A DNA stretch of 64,000 nucleotides from Acidobacteriota bacterium. Lineage in GTDB: Bacteria; Acidobacteriota; Thermoanaerobaculia; Multivoradales; Multivoraceae. The notes below the pieces were generated by a model. It was not told where the DNA came from and did no database searches. It saw only the letters and a list, made by a program, of their open reading frames with translations. The DNA is taken from contig JAJCXN010000037.1 of the NCBI GenBank assembly GCA_029263415.1, forward strand, positions 1 through 64,000, read 5' to 3'. The position numbers were made by a program, and so were the translations under genes. The first letter of the stretch is position 1, and each line of letters opens with the position of its first letter. Below, piece by piece: positions 1 to 8,905 of this stretch.

Positions 1-237
1 ACGCGTGAAGCCACTGCTATTCCAGCCATCCCTTGGAACAATTGACCTAGTGCGCGCCAAGAAACGCACGAAGTACCACCGAAGAGAGAATCGACCACCG
101 TACGGAACTCCCAGAAGCGCCATTTCCGGACAGGATCTAGCCTAGGCGGGCACATCATCGAATGCGGCGCACAGGCAACCGGCGGGCTCTTTACCGACTG
201 GCGAGAGGTTCCTGATTGGGCGCACATTGGCTATCCG

Positions 238-1371
238 GTGCTCGAGTGTTCGAGCGATGGTTCGTTCGTGGTTACCAAGCCGCCTAACACCGGCGGCCTG
301 GTGACGGAAGCAACGGTTGGTGAGCAGCTGCTCTATGAGATTGGCGATCCGCAGCGCTATTTGTTGCCCGATGTTGTGTGTGACTTCTCCGAAGTGAAGT
401 TGGAGCAGTTGGACTGCGATCGAGTTCGAGTCAGCGGATGCACAGGTCAGGCTCCGTCACCTCACTACAAGGTGTGCGCCACCTATGAGGACGGCTTTCG
501 TTGCATGGCGATGATGCCGATCGTTGGACGTGAGGCCGCTGACAAGGGTGCTCGACAGGCGGCGGCGGTGATCGAGCGGTGCGAGGAGATGTTTAGCAAC
601 AGAGGCCTCGCCCCGTTTCGCACCACCAGGGTTGAGACCCTCGGTGCTGAGTTCAGCTACGGGCCGCACTCTCGTACGGCTGACTCGCGAGAGGTGCTCA
701 CCAAGATTGCGGTGGAGCACGAGTCTAAAGTTGCGCTTAAGTTGTTCGCTCGAGAAGTGCTGTCGCCGACGACGAGTATGTCGGTTGGTTCCACGGGGTG
801 GTTCCTTGGTGGTCGACCGCAACCGTCGTCTGTCGTTCGCTTGTTCTCATTCTTGCTCAACAAGAGCGAGGTGCCGGTCACCGTTGACCTCGGCGCGGGG
901 GCGACTGCGGTGGAGATTCCTGCTGGCGTCGATGCTCCTGGCGGTCCGGGTTCGCTCGACCCGGATTCCTCCGAGTCGCTCGACTTTGGAAGCGGGACCT
1001 TGACCTCAGTCCCCTTGATCGATCTAGCTTGGGGCCGCAGCGGGGATAAGGGCAATCGCTTCAACGTCGGTGTGATGGCTCGGCGTCCAGACTTCTTGCC
1101 ATGGATTCGCAGGTCGTTGACCTGCGAGTTTGTTGCGCAGCACATGCAACACGTCTTCGATGAACAGTCGGTCGAGCGACACGCGCAGCTGGTTGAGCGG
1201 TTTGAGTTGCCCGGAATCCACGCACTCAATTTTCTTTTCGCCAACTCGCTTGGTGGAGGTGGCATGGGTAGTTTGCGGCTTGATCCTCTGGCCAAAGGGA
1301 TGGCGCAGCAGCTGCTAGAGGTTGAGATCGAGATTCCAAGCGAGCTAGTGGCGTCCCGTTCGTCTAGGTAG
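238..1371 (+). CDS. AtuA-family (DUF1446) protein, 5'-truncated
   Basis: Related to AtuA of acyclic terpene (citronellol/geraniol) utilisation; the biochemical role of the family is poorly defined. The AtuA core is visible, and the C-terminal ferredoxin-fold domain typical of the family follows (DLAWGRSGDKGNRFNVGV, then ALNFLFANSLGGGGMGS). Family-like sequence already begins upstream of this GTG, around base 154 (GHIIECGAQATGGLFTDW), in the same frame. That frame is closed by TGA at 49-51 and has no ATG, GTG or TTG between 52 and 238. Family members normally carry over 200 further N-terminal residues, and I do not find them in any forward frame of bases 1-150. The gene is therefore a fragment: a decayed gene, a deletion, or an assembly join. 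GTG 238 is the only start available. Confidence 0.75.
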   Translation: MLECSSDGSFVVTKPPNTGGLVTEATVGEQLLYEIGDPQRYLLPDVVCDFSEVKLEQLDCDRVRVSGCTGQAPSPHYKVCATYEDGFRCMAMMPIVGREAADKGARQAAAVIERCEEMFSNRGLAPFRTTRVETLGAEFSYGPHSRTADSREVLTKIAVEHESKVALKLFAREVLSPTTSMSVGSTGWFLGGRPQPSSVVRLFSFLLNKSEVPVTVDLGAGATAVEIPAGVDAPGGPGSLDPDSSESLDFGSGTLTSVPLIDLAWGRSGDKGNRFNVGVMARRPDFLPWIRRSLTCEFVAQHMQHVFDEQSVERHAQLVERFELPGIHALNFLFANSLGGGGMGSLRLDPLAKGMAQQLLEVEIEIPSELVASRSSR

Positions 1372-1499
1372 GACCTTGTACCTTTGGTGCCAGAGGAAGG
1401 CGCGGTCACAGGCTAAGATCGACCCTCCTGTTTGCGGGCGTAGAGGCGATCTGCCGATTCCAGCCCCATGACCTTTGTTATGCCTCTGAGGAGTGAGAC

Positions 1500-2660
1500 G
1501 TGAGCGAGCTATCGAAGCAACATCAGATGATCCGCGACGCAGCGCGCGAGTTCGCCAAACAACACATTGAGCCGATCGCCGCTGAGTTCGATGAGGCCGG
1601 AGAGTTCCCAATCGAGACGGTTCGGGGTCTAGGCGAGCAAGGTCTGATGGGGGTGAGTGTTGCGCCGGAGTATGGTGGCGCTGGCATGGACGCTCTAGCC
1701 TATGTGCTTGCGCTGATCGAGATTTCGAAGGTCGATGCGGCGCACGGCACCATCATGTCCGTCAACAACAGTCTCTATGGTGCCCCGCTCGAAATGTACG
1801 GCACCGAGCAGCAAAAGCAGAAGTACCTGACTCCGGTGGCATCGGGGGAGAAGATTGGTGCGTTCAGTCTTACCGAGCCGATGAGCGGCAGCGATGCCGG
1901 CACCATGAAGAGTCGTGCCGTACTCAGTGAGGATGGCTCTCACTACGTGATCAACGGCACCAAGTCATGGGTGTCAAATGCGCCCTATGCGGACTTCATC
2001 GTGCTCTACACGCTGACCGATCCCGAGCAAAAGCACCGGGGAGTGACCGCGTTCATCATCGACACCACCGTCGCCGGTTTCGCTCGCGGTAAGAAGGAGC
2101 CGAAGCTCGGTATTCGTGCAAGTGCCACATCTGAGATTCTGTTCGAGAACTACCGCTGCCCGGTTGAGGATCGACTCGGGGAGGAGGGGCAAGGCTTCAA
2201 GATCGCTATGACCACACTCGATGGTGGCCGCATTGGTATTGCGGCGCAAGCGGTGGGGATCGCGGAGGCGGCTCTGGAGGCGAGCATCGCCTATGCCCGT
2301 GATCGCGAGGCGTTCGGCCAGAAGATCGGCCAGTTCCAAATGATTCAGCAGAAGCTGGCGGACATGAAGACCCGGGTCGAGGCGGCCCGCCTACTCACCT
2401 ATTCGGCCGCTCATAAGAAGAATGCGGCATCGCCGGGCGATGGCAGCTACGCGCTCGAAGCCAGCATGGCGAAGCTCTACGCTAGTGAGGCCGCGACCTG
2501 GGTCGCGAATCAGGCGATTCAGGTGCACGGCGGCATGGGCTACAGCAAGGAGATGCCCTTGGAACGCTACTATCGCGACGCGAAGATCACGGAGATCTAT
2601 GAGGGCACCAGCGAGATCCAACGGATGGTGATCTCCCGTGCGTTGACTGGCCTGAGGTAG
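1500..2660 (+). CDS. short-chain acyl-CoA dehydrogenase
   Basis: FAD-dependent alpha,beta-dehydrogenation of acyl-CoA, passing electrons to electron-transfer flavoprotein; cytoplasmic. At 386 aa it has the usual length. Both family signatures are present: GAFSLTEPMSGSDAG in the middle domain, and QVHGGMGYSKEMPLERYYRDA followed by ITEIYEGTSEIQR near the C-terminus. Glu368 in YEGTSEIQ is at the catalytic-base position of butyryl-CoA-type enzymes. GTG 1500 was chosen because a GAGGAG Shine-Dalgarno lies just upstream (1488-1493). It follows the AtuA fragment on the same strand and may belong to the same branched-chain or terpenoid acyl-CoA pathway. The exact substrate (butyryl, isovaleryl, 2-methylbutyryl) cannot be read from the sequence. 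Confidence 0.93.
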   Translation: MSELSKQHQMIRDAAREFAKQHIEPIAAEFDEAGEFPIETVRGLGEQGLMGVSVAPEYGGAGMDALAYVLALIEISKVDAAHGTIMSVNNSLYGAPLEMYGTEQQKQKYLTPVASGEKIGAFSLTEPMSGSDAGTMKSRAVLSEDGSHYVINGTKSWVSNAPYADFIVLYTLTDPEQKHRGVTAFIIDTTVAGFARGKKEPKLGIRASATSEILFENYRCPVEDRLGEEGQGFKIAMTTLDGGRIGIAAQAVGIAEAALEASIAYARDREAFGQKIGQFQMIQQKLADMKTRVEAARLLTYSAAHKKNAASPGDGSYALEASMAKLYASEAATWVANQAIQVHGGMGYSKEMPLERYYRDAKITEIYEGTSEIQRMVISRALTGLR

Positions 2661-2669
2661 GCACACTCG

Positions 2670-3686
2670 CTAGTGGGCTTGAATGTTCCTCAAGGGTAGA
2701 CGGGCGCCGAACCGCGGCGGCCCTGATCCCTCAAGCTCCATCAACCTGAGTACTCGAGCACGTTGGCCACGGAACGGCTCGAGGAGTTCGAGCAGACGCT
2801 GATCGTCGGCACGTGCAACGTCCTCGAGATTCCATGCAGCGAACGACGGCAGGTTGTAGTCGCCGATCCAAACTGCGTCCGAATGGCCCAAGGCGTAGAG
2901 CAGTCGGTTGGCGGTCCAGGGGCCGATGCGAGGAATGGCGGTGAGGTTGGAGTAGAGGGTCTCGGTGTCGAGATCCCGCCACGATTCGAGGCGACTCGCC
3001 TCGGCGGCGCAGCGATGAATGAGGCGGGCCCGGCTACGTTCCAAGCCCATCTGATGCCAGGTTTCATAGCCGATATTGCGCAGCGCCTCCGGTGAAGGAG
3101 GCACCTTGATGCCTGGCGGCCCGGGTGCTTCCTCCGCTGCATAGCGGAAGAGACGACGATGGATGTGTTTGGCTTCCTTGCCGAGAATTCTCTGGGCGAT
3201 GATGATGGGCACCAAGGTGTCGAGCACTGAGAGGTTCTTGGTGAGCCGGAGGCCTGGATGCTTCGCGTGCCACGCCGTAACCCGCTGCTGCGGTGTGAGC
3301 TCACCGCGGTGAGGCTCGAACGTGTCAGCAATTCGGCTGGGCTCGAAGTCGCGAGCGGTTCGGTCGTTGAAGCCGAGTAGGTCCGGGACCTTTGTGGCGA
3401 GTTCGTCGGCGTGGGCACCCCAGGCCCGGATCTGGATCACGAGGGGTTGGTTGGGCCAACTGACCGCTACTTGATGCGGTTCTTGATGCAATCGGCTGGC
3501 GATCCGGAGGACGCCTCCCAGAGTCGGCCTCCCTGCGCGTTCTGACGGTGACGGAAGACGGTGGTGACTAGGTGCGGCCAAATAGCGTAGGTCGATTCCC
3601 TGGGGCACCGAGAGTGTGCTCTGGTGATCCGGAGGCGTGGGTTCCGCGCTCTGCTGTGTGTTTGGTGTTGTAGATGGTGTCTTCAT
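2670..3686 (-). CDS. HhH-GPD DNA glycosylase (AlkA / 3-methyladenine glycosylase-like)
   Basis: Base-excision repair of alkylated bases is the likely role. The protein is 338 aa. A helix-hairpin-helix (IPRIGPWTA, about residues 251-259) is followed by a Gly/Pro-rich loop and an Asp at 276 (WIGDYNLPS), the position of the catalytic aspartate in HhH-GPD glycosylases. No Fe-S cluster cysteines follow, which argues against MutY/Nth. The N-terminal 60 residues are Pro/Ser/Thr-rich and low complexity. The start could lie inside this part, but ATG 3686 is the longest frame. It converges with the acyl-CoA dehydrogenase, with 9 bp between stop codons. Confidence 0.85.
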   Translation of the reverse strand: MKTPSTTPNTQQSAEPTPPDHQSTLSVPQGIDLRYLAAPSHHRLPSPSERAGRPTLGGVLRIASRLHQEPHQVAVSWPNQPLVIQIRAWGAHADELATKVPDLLGFNDRTARDFEPSRIADTFEPHRGELTPQQRVTAWHAKHPGLRLTKNLSVLDTLVPIIIAQRILGKEAKHIHRRLFRYAAEEAPGPPGIKVPPSPEALRNIGYETWHQMGLERSRARLIHRCAAEASRLESWRDLDTETLYSNLTAIPRIGPWTANRLLYALGHSDAVWIGDYNLPSFAAWNLEDVARADDQRLLELLEPFRGQRARVLRLMELEGSGPPRFGARLPLRNIQAH

Positions 3687-3865
3687 TTACTGATCGGACA
3701 GGCGTTAGTTGGATCGACTTCACCCTACCGGTGCCTCTCAATGTTTGTCACGGTGTCGGTCACAGCGCAACCGTTTCCGCCCCAGCGACCAGCAGTTCAA
3801 CGGCCAGGGTTGAGTTCTTGCGGCTTTCGTCCTGAGGGTGCTGGTTCCAGTCTCCGCTGACGACT

Positions 3866-4330
3866 ATGATGCTGGCGCCAATGAACGCGAAGTACCCAAC
3901 GATAATTCCGACGCACCCATCGACGTCCCCGACGCGGGGTCTTGCGCTATTCGCTTTGGCTCTCTTCCCCTTGCTGCTTGCTTGCAGTGATCGGACCCTT
4001 CAGCGTGAGGGCGAATCAGAACTCGAATGGGGCGAGCGATTGTTCGCTCATCTTGGCTGCGTCACTTGCCACTCGCTGAGCGGCGCACAGCTGCAAGGGC
4101 CAGTGATGGGGCAGGCATGGCTGGGGGAGGTTCCGCTACGGACTGGTGAGACAGCCATCTTGGACGAAGACTTCGTGCGCCGCTCGATCTCCGACCCTAC
4201 CGCTGCCGTACGCCAGGACTTCTTTCCGGTCATGGTGCCCTATCTCGATCTCACCGAGGGCCAAGTCGATGCGCTGGTCGCCTTCTGGCGCGAGAAATCG
4301 GTCGTCGCAGAGGGTGCCGATAACGAGTGA
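3866..4330 (+). CDS. cytochrome c lipoprotein
   Basis: Small periplasmic mono-haem c-type cytochrome tethered as a lipoprotein. An N-terminal hydrophobic stretch ends in LLLAC with the acylated Cys at residue 40. The haem-attachment motif CVTCH is at 65-69, and a Met in PVMVPY (Met123) is the likely distal ligand. The arrangement (CxxCH, then a proline-flanked Met followed by a short helix LTEGQVDALVAFW) resembles the cytochrome c domain fused to subunit II of caa3-type oxidases, but no oxidase genes lie nearby. Likely an electron carrier. No clear ribosome-binding site marks the start; ATG 3866, 3869 or 3881 are all possible. Confidence 0.85.
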   Translation: MMLAPMNAKYPTIIPTHPSTSPTRGLALFALALFPLLLACSDRTLQREGESELEWGERLFAHLGCVTCHSLSGAQLQGPVMGQAWLGEVPLRTGETAILDEDFVRRSISDPTAAVRQDFFPVMVPYLDLTEGQVDALVAFWREKSVVAEGADNE

Positions 4331-4472
4331 GTGGGTGCGAGTGCGTTGATCAGCCGTTTGGCGCTTAGCGATCGCGCAGGGCCTCTTGGGTTAGAGCCTT
4401 GGCCATCGACCGAGGTCTGGCGGCGTCAGCTCTTGTTGGCCGTCGCCCCCGCTTCACTCCACGATCGTGCGT

Positions 4473-4700
4473 CTAGCGGAGGGCGGCGATTGAGGCGAGG
4501 ATCTCTTTCGCTTCAGGGTAGCGACCGGTTTGATGCTTGGAGAACACCAGTAAGTCACCGACTGTGACGTCAAAGACACCGCCGCCACCGCGAATCAGCT
4601 TGATCTCCGCGTTTGGGTGTTGTTCTTGAATCTGGGCCTCCAAACTGGAGGCGCGGGGCAGGTAGTTTCAAGCTCCGCAGTAGTCGATCAAGATCTTCAT
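4473..4700 (-). CDS. selW: SelW/Rdx-family selenoprotein (in-frame UGA = Sec)
   Basis: A 75-residue SelW-like thioredoxin-fold protein missed by ordinary ORF calling because codon 11 is TGA (4670-4668). Reading through TGA gives a CxxU redox motif, Cys8-Gly-Ala-Sec11, followed by NYLPRA. The C-terminal half is diagnostic of the Rdx family: GGGGVFDVTVGDLLVFSK, then GRYPEAKEI. The frame stays open to TAG 4475-4473, and 75 aa is the family length. ATG 4700 has a GGAG Shine-Dalgarno 7 nt upstream. A hairpin suited to bacterial SECIS function starts 15 nt after the UGA (listed separately). It lies 22 nt downstream of the racemase gene on the same strand, so it is probably co-transcribed. Rdx proteins are thought to be thiol/selenol oxidoreductases; the partner is unknown. 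The Sec reading is inferred; selA, selB, selC and selD are not in this window. Confidence 0.92.
4636..4652 (-). promoter_or_regulatory. bacterial SECIS-like stem-loop of selW
   Basis: On the minus strand a perfect 6-bp stem, GCCTCC/GGAGGC, closes a 5-nt loop, AGTTT. It begins 15 nt after the UGA, so the apical loop starts 22 nt downstream. This matches the known rules for bacterial SECIS elements: loop 16-37 nt from the UGA, short GC-rich upper stem, and a G within the first two loop bases (here position 2). The hairpin sits inside the coding sequence, as SelB-dependent decoding requires. Confidence 0.8.
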
Positions 4701-4722
4701 CTGTGGTCTCCGTGATGGGTCG

Positions 4723-5859
4723 CTAGATGGCGCCAGCGTTTTCGGCCGCACCGATTTCGTCAGAAGAAAAGCCCCAAGCGGTGAGCGCCTCTTGATTGTG
4801 CGCACCGGCTTTGGGCGGCCCTGACGATACCGCACCCGGCGTCCGAGAAAAGCGCGGCGCCGGTGCTGGTTGCTCGAGGCCATCGACTGCAACGAAGGTG
4901 TTGCGTTCCAGGTTGTGCGGGTGAGCCTTGGCTTCATCGAAGTCCAAGACCGGGGCGAAGCAGACGTCGGTGCCCTCCATGATCTCGCACCATTCATCTC
5001 GGGTCTTTGTGGCCATGACCTGGGCGAGCCGAGCTTTGAATTTGGGCCAGGCCTTGGGGTCCATTTGTTGGCTGGCGAGTTCTTCGTCGTCGGTCAGTTC
5101 GGTGAGTTCAAGCAACAATTTGTAGAACTGTGGTTCGATCGAACCGAGGGAGACGAATTTCTCGTCTGCGCAAGGATAGACATCGTAAAAGTGGGCGCCT
5201 GAATCTAGAAGGTTGCGGCCGCGTTGGTTGCTCCAGGAGCCAGCGGCGTTCATGCCAAAAATGGGCGTCATCAGTAGTGCCGAACCGTCGGTCATGGCAG
5301 CGTCGACGACCTGTCCTTGGCCCGAGCCCTTCGCTTCGAGCAGGGCGCACACCATACCGAAAGCGAGCAGCATGCCGCCGCCGCCGAAATCACCGACCAG
5401 ATTGAGAGGCGGCACCGGCGCTCCACCGTCGCGACCGATCGCGTGGAGGGCGCCGGAGAGGCTGATGTAGTTGATGTCGTGGCCTGCAGCCTTGGCCATC
5501 GAACCGGACTGGCCCCAGCCCGTCATGCGACCGAACACCAGCTTTGCGTTGCGCTCTTGGCAAACATCGGGGCCGAGACCTAGGCGTTCCATCACGCCCG
5601 GTCTGAAGCCCTCGATCAAGCCGTCTGCGTTTTCCACCAGGCGCAGCACTAGCTCGATGCCTTCTGGAGACTTAAGGTCGACCGCGATCGACTTGCGGCC
5701 GCGATTGAGGAAGTTGAACTTGCTGCCGGTGCCCGCCGCACTCTTGCGGTCGATGCGGATCACCTCTGCGCCTTGATCGGCGAGCATCATGGCGCAGAAG
5801 GGACCTGGGCCGATGCCAGCGATCTCGATGATCTTGAAACCTTGAAGTGGGCCGGACAT
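4723..5859 (-). CDS. alpha-methylacyl-CoA racemase (CaiB/BaiF CoA-transferase family III)
   Basis: Interconverts (R)- and (S)-2-methylacyl-CoA so that branched chains can enter beta-oxidation; cytoplasmic. The 378-aa length and residues fit the racemase subgroup. His127-Asp128 lie in [11 protein letters not shown] and Asp157 in VGDFGGGGM, matching the His126/Asp156 pair described for the mycobacterial racemase MCR. The frame is open further upstream, but ATG 5859 ([15 protein letters not shown]) is chosen: it matches the family N-terminus and has AGGAG 7 nt upstream. It lies 65 nt after the symporter gene on the same strand and is followed by selW. With the nearby AtuA-like and acyl-CoA dehydrogenase genes it suggests methyl-branched acyl-CoA degradation. 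Confidence 0.92.
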   Translation of the reverse strand: MSGPLQGFKIIEIAGIGPGPFCAMMLADQGAEVIRIDRKSAAGTGSKFNFLNRGRKSIAVDLKSPEGIELVLRLVENADGLIEGFRPGVMERLGLGPDVCQERNAKLVFGRMTGWGQSGSMAKAAGHDINYISLSGALHAIGRDGGAPVPPLNLVGDFGGGGMLLAFGMVCALLEAKGSGQGQVVDAAMTDGSALLMTPIFGMNAAGSWSNQRGRNLLDSGAHFYDVYPCADEKFVSLGSIEPQFYKLLLELTELTDDEELASQQMDPKAWPKFKARLAQVMATKTRDEWCEIMEGTDVCFAPVLDFDEAKAHPHNLERNTFVAVDGLEQPAPAPRFSRTPGAVSSGPPKAGAHNQEALTAWGFSSDEIGAAENAGAI

Positions 5860-5924
5860 ACGGAGTCTCCTGAGGGTTTTGATTGGAAGGCGGGAGCGAG
5901 TTCGCTTCGATTTGAGCAGTGATG

Positions 5925-7328
5925 TTAACTGGACGAGGTTTGCTTCGAGTACCGGTTGATGTTGGTGAACTGAGAACCGACGACTAGCGCGATGGTTGAA
6001 GCCACCACACCTGGAAGTACGGGGTCGATGCTCGCTGGACCGAGAGCTTTCCAACCAATGCAGGCGGTCAGCCCGCTGAGCATCGCAGCGATCGCTCCGA
6101 CATGGTTGGCCCCACGCCAGAAGAGACCGAGCACCACGGGTGCGAGGAAACAAGAAGCCATCATTGCGGAGAACAACAGCACGATGAACTGCACCAACTC
6201 CCCCTTGCCGACACCCGCAAGCAAGAGTCCGAGTGGGATTGCGCCGGTGACGATCACGCCGAGCCGTCGCACCCAGGCCTTTGCTTGTTCTGATGACTGC
6301 GGTCGCCAGCGCGCGTAGAGGTCCAAAGAGAGAGCCGAAGAGGCCACGAGGAGCAGTGAGTCGACGGTGGACATCATTGCCGCTGTGATGGCGGCCAGCA
6401 ACAAAGAGCCCAACACTGGTGGCAGCACTTCGCGTGCGAGCACCGGCATTGCTAGGTCTCCGGTGGACAGGTCTGGAAACAAGACCAGGCTGACCAAAGC
6501 TAGCGTCATGACCGCCAAGTTCATGGTCAACGTGGTGACGATCGCGAGCAACGTTCCCTTGCGAATGGTGGGGAGATCCTTCATCGCGTAGAGCCTCATC
6601 AGCTTCTCAGGCGTCGCGATCGAGCCTAGGGTGAACGCGAGGCCCATGGTCAGCAACAGCGACGTAGGCATGGCGTTCCAGGAGAAGACATTCGGCTTTA
6701 CCGCTTCTGCTTGACGGAGGAGACTGCCCAATCCTCCGACGCGATGGAGCGCGAAGGGCAGTGCCAACAGTGCTCCGAAGAACATGATGATCAACTGCAA
6801 GAGGTCCGTGTAAACCACGGCCATCATGCCGCCGATCATGGTGTAGGCGATCAGGATGATGGTGAAACCGACCATGCCCCACAGCGGCGGGATATCGAGC
6901 ACGACATGAGCGACCAGTCCGCCGGCCACCACTTGCGCTTGCACATAGACCACAATCGCGACCAGCACCACAACGGCGGCAACACTGCGCACCGCGCCTG
7001 ATTCATAGCGATGTTCTAAGAATCCAGGCAAGGTTAAGTGGCGGCGCTTTGTCAGTCGCGGTGCAAGGACTGCCGCGAGAAACCAGTAGGCCGCGGGGAT
7101 CGACAAGATCAACCAAGCGAACGACCAACCAACCGAGTAGACAACACCGATGGTGCCGATGAAGGTGCCGGCGCTGGCGTGGGTTGCGGCCAAGGTGGCG
7201 CCACCTAAGATCCAACCAAGCTTGCCGCCTGCGATGTAGTAATCGTCGTCGCCTTCGCTCTGTTTCGCGCTCCAGCCTGCGATCACAAAGAGCAGCGTCA
7301 GATAGCCCACGAGGATCGCGACCGTCAT
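5925..7328 (-). CDS. sodium:solute symporter family transporter
   Basis: Inner-membrane Na+-coupled transporter of the SSS family (467 aa, about 13 hydrophobic segments). The N-terminal pattern [28 protein letters not shown] is split here as [11 protein letters not shown] and [14 protein letters not shown], both typical of SSS proteins. An internal YTDLLQ motif and [14 protein letters not shown] are also typical. Substrate cannot be assigned; neighbouring genes (dipeptidase upstream, racemase downstream) suggest an amino acid, peptide or organic acid. ATG 7328 follows the stop of the 42-residue peptide by 3 nt and has AGGAG about 9-10 nt upstream, so translation of the two is likely coupled. 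Confidence 0.92.
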   Translation of the reverse strand: MTVAILVGYLTLLFVIAGWSAKQSEGDDDYYIAGGKLGWILGGATLAATHASAGTFIGTIGVVYSVGWSFAWLILSIPAAYWFLAAVLAPRLTKRRHLTLPGFLEHRYESGAVRSVAAVVVLVAIVVYVQAQVVAGGLVAHVVLDIPPLWGMVGFTIILIAYTMIGGMMAVVYTDLLQLIIMFFGALLALPFALHRVGGLGSLLRQAEAVKPNVFSWNAMPTSLLLTMGLAFTLGSIATPEKLMRLYAMKDLPTIRKGTLLAIVTTLTMNLAVMTLALVSLVLFPDLSTGDLAMPVLAREVLPPVLGSLLLAAITAAMMSTVDSLLLVASSALSLDLYARWRPQSSEQAKAWVRRLGVIVTGAIPLGLLLAGVGKGELVQFIVLLFSAMMASCFLAPVVLGLFWRGANHVGAIAAMLSGLTACIGWKALGPASIDPVLPGVVASTIALVVGSQFTNINRYSKQTSSS

Positions 7329-7331
7329 GGT

Positions 7332-7460
7332 CTAAGCACTCCTGGAACCCTTGCTCCCGGCCTCTCTGCGTGTGACCCAGAACATCCATGCAAGGTAGGC
7401 GACGACCACCGCACCGCAGGCCAGGAACACGCCCCAGTAGAGGAATCCCGGATAGGGCAA
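7332..7460 (-). CDS. 42-residue single-pass membrane peptide, probable symporter partner
   Basis: A short frame between dipeptidase and symporter. Translation gives a 42-aa peptide, PYPGFLYWGVFLACGAVVVA followed by YLAWMFWVTRREAGSK: one hydrophobic helix and then a basic tail (inside-positive). It starts at TTG 7460-7458, directly after the dipeptidase stop TAG (7463-7461). A GAGGTG Shine-Dalgarno lies 6 nt before the TTG, overlapping the end of the dipeptidase frame. It ends 3 nt before the symporter ATG. Some SSS transporters have tiny membrane partner proteins encoded just upstream; this position and topology fit that role, but I cannot name a family. Confidence 0.6.
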   Translation of the reverse strand: MPYPGFLYWGVFLACGAVVVAYLAWMFWVTRREAGSKGSRSA

Positions 7461-8732
7461 CTAGCGCACCTCGCTTGTGCTTGATGCGCGCTCAGACGGC
7501 GCACCGCTCGGCCACACTTGTTCGAGCACGCGCAGCGCATTGCCGCCCATAACCTTGGCGATGTCTTCGTCTGAGTATCCAGACTTAATCAAGAAGGCCG
7601 GGATGTTGACCGACCCTTCGGTGGGGTTCTCGAGTCCAGCGACGTAGGCGACCTTCTCGAAGGGCGGGTTGCCGTCGGGCTCACCCGTGTGTTGGCCAGC
7701 GCGCGACTCCTTGAGCGAGAGACTTGCGGTGTAAGCGTTGTGTAGACCAACGTGATCCCCGTAGACGCAATCGGGCCCGAAGGTGACGTGGTCGATTCCA
7801 ACCAGGGCCTTGATGTACTCGAAGTGATCCATCACCGATTCGAGCGAATGGTTGGTGTGATCAGGGGAGAGCGTGGTGTGAGGCGCCGCTTCAATACCGA
7901 TGACGCCGCCCTTGGCGGCACACGCTTCGAGTACGTCGTCTGGCGCCAGTCGATTCGAGTTCCACACCGCTCGCGCTCCAATGTGACTCAGCAGAATCGG
8001 ATGTTCGCTCACTTCGATGGTGTCGAGCGTCGTTTGATCGCCGCAGTGAGAGCAATCGATCATCATGCCGACATGGTTCATGCGTGCAACCGCCTGGCGG
8101 CCAAAGACGGTGAGGCCACCATCGCGGGGCTCACGTAGGCCGGAACCGAGGGCGTTGGACTCAGAGTAGGTGATGCCCAGTGCGCGGACTCCAAGACCAA
8201 ACAGCAAGTCGATGCGATCGAGCTCGTTCTCAATCATCGCCGCGCCCTCCATCGAAGCAACCCAGGCCAGGCCCCCAGACGAGTGTGCGTCGTGAATGTC
8301 GCTCACCGAACGGCAGTGAGTGACAAAGTCCTGTTGGGCAATGTCACACAGACGCATGCCGAGGTCGTGGATGACCTCGCTCCACTTCCATCCGCCTTGA
8401 CTGTGGATTTGGCAGATGCCGTCGAGCATGTTGTCGAAGACGCAGTCCCAGTGCGATGCGGCCAGTGCGTCGAAGGCGGTGGCCATTCGGCCGTAGCGGG
8501 CATACTCAGGTGTGGTGGTGACATCATCTGGAAAGATGCCCAGATGTTCGTGAAGCGAGATCAGGACGGTTTCCGCGAGCAGGCCTTCGAGTCGCGTAAG
8601 CTGCTCGGCGGTCAACTCCACTGGATGCTGGGGCGCTCGGCCCAGTTCAGCTGCTAGCGGGAAGGTGTGCACAGGATGATCGGGCAAGTAGGAGAAGGAA
8701 CGGTAACTGGTGCTGCGCTTGTTTGATCCCAT
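7461..8732 (-). CDS. membrane dipeptidase, peptidase M19 family
   Basis: Zinc dipeptidase of the renal dipeptidase family (423 aa). Metal-ligand regions appear in the expected order: His61/His63 in SLHEHLG (in place of the usual HxD), a bridging Glu in ASMEGA, GMMIDCSHCG, ILLSHIGARAVWN and FGPDCV. The signatures NALGSGL...DGGLT and NHVGM are also typical of M19. No signal peptide is seen, so the enzyme is probably cytoplasmic and cleaves dipeptides after uptake. It is the first gene of the minus-strand run with the small membrane peptide and symporter, suggesting dipeptide uptake and hydrolysis. Substrate could include D-amino-acid dipeptides, as in other M19 members. Confidence 0.92.
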   Translation of the reverse strand: MGSNKRSTSYRSFSYLPDHPVHTFPLAAELGRAPQHPVELTAEQLTRLEGLLAETVLISLHEHLGIFPDDVTTTPEYARYGRMATAFDALAASHWDCVFDNMLDGICQIHSQGGWKWSEVIHDLGMRLCDIAQQDFVTHCRSVSDIHDAHSSGGLAWVASMEGAAMIENELDRIDLLFGLGVRALGITYSESNALGSGLREPRDGGLTVFGRQAVARMNHVGMMIDCSHCGDQTTLDTIEVSEHPILLSHIGARAVWNSNRLAPDDVLEACAAKGGVIGIEAAPHTTLSPDHTNHSLESVMDHFEYIKALVGIDHVTFGPDCVYGDHVGLHNAYTASLSLKESRAGQHTGEPDGNPPFEKVAYVAGLENPTEGSVNIPAFLIKSGYSDEDIAKVMGGNALRVLEQVWPSGAPSERASSTSEVR

Positions 8733-8905
8733 GGGACTCCCGCTGGTTGCTTGGACTCGTTCTATGTTCGATTTGGAGCAGCTGCTCGATGATCCTAGCG
8801 CCTGCTTGCCACGAGCACCGGAATAGCGGATCGCGCTGGTTCGTAGGGCAGTGCTCCGAACACCGATAGACGATTGACAGACAACTGATACACAGGGAAC
8901 CGACC

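Noticed and set aside
49-51. TGA in frame with the AtuA fragment, considered as a second Sec codon
   Set aside because: Residues around it do not match AtuA, no redox motif or SECIS-like hairpin follows, so it is an ordinary stop.
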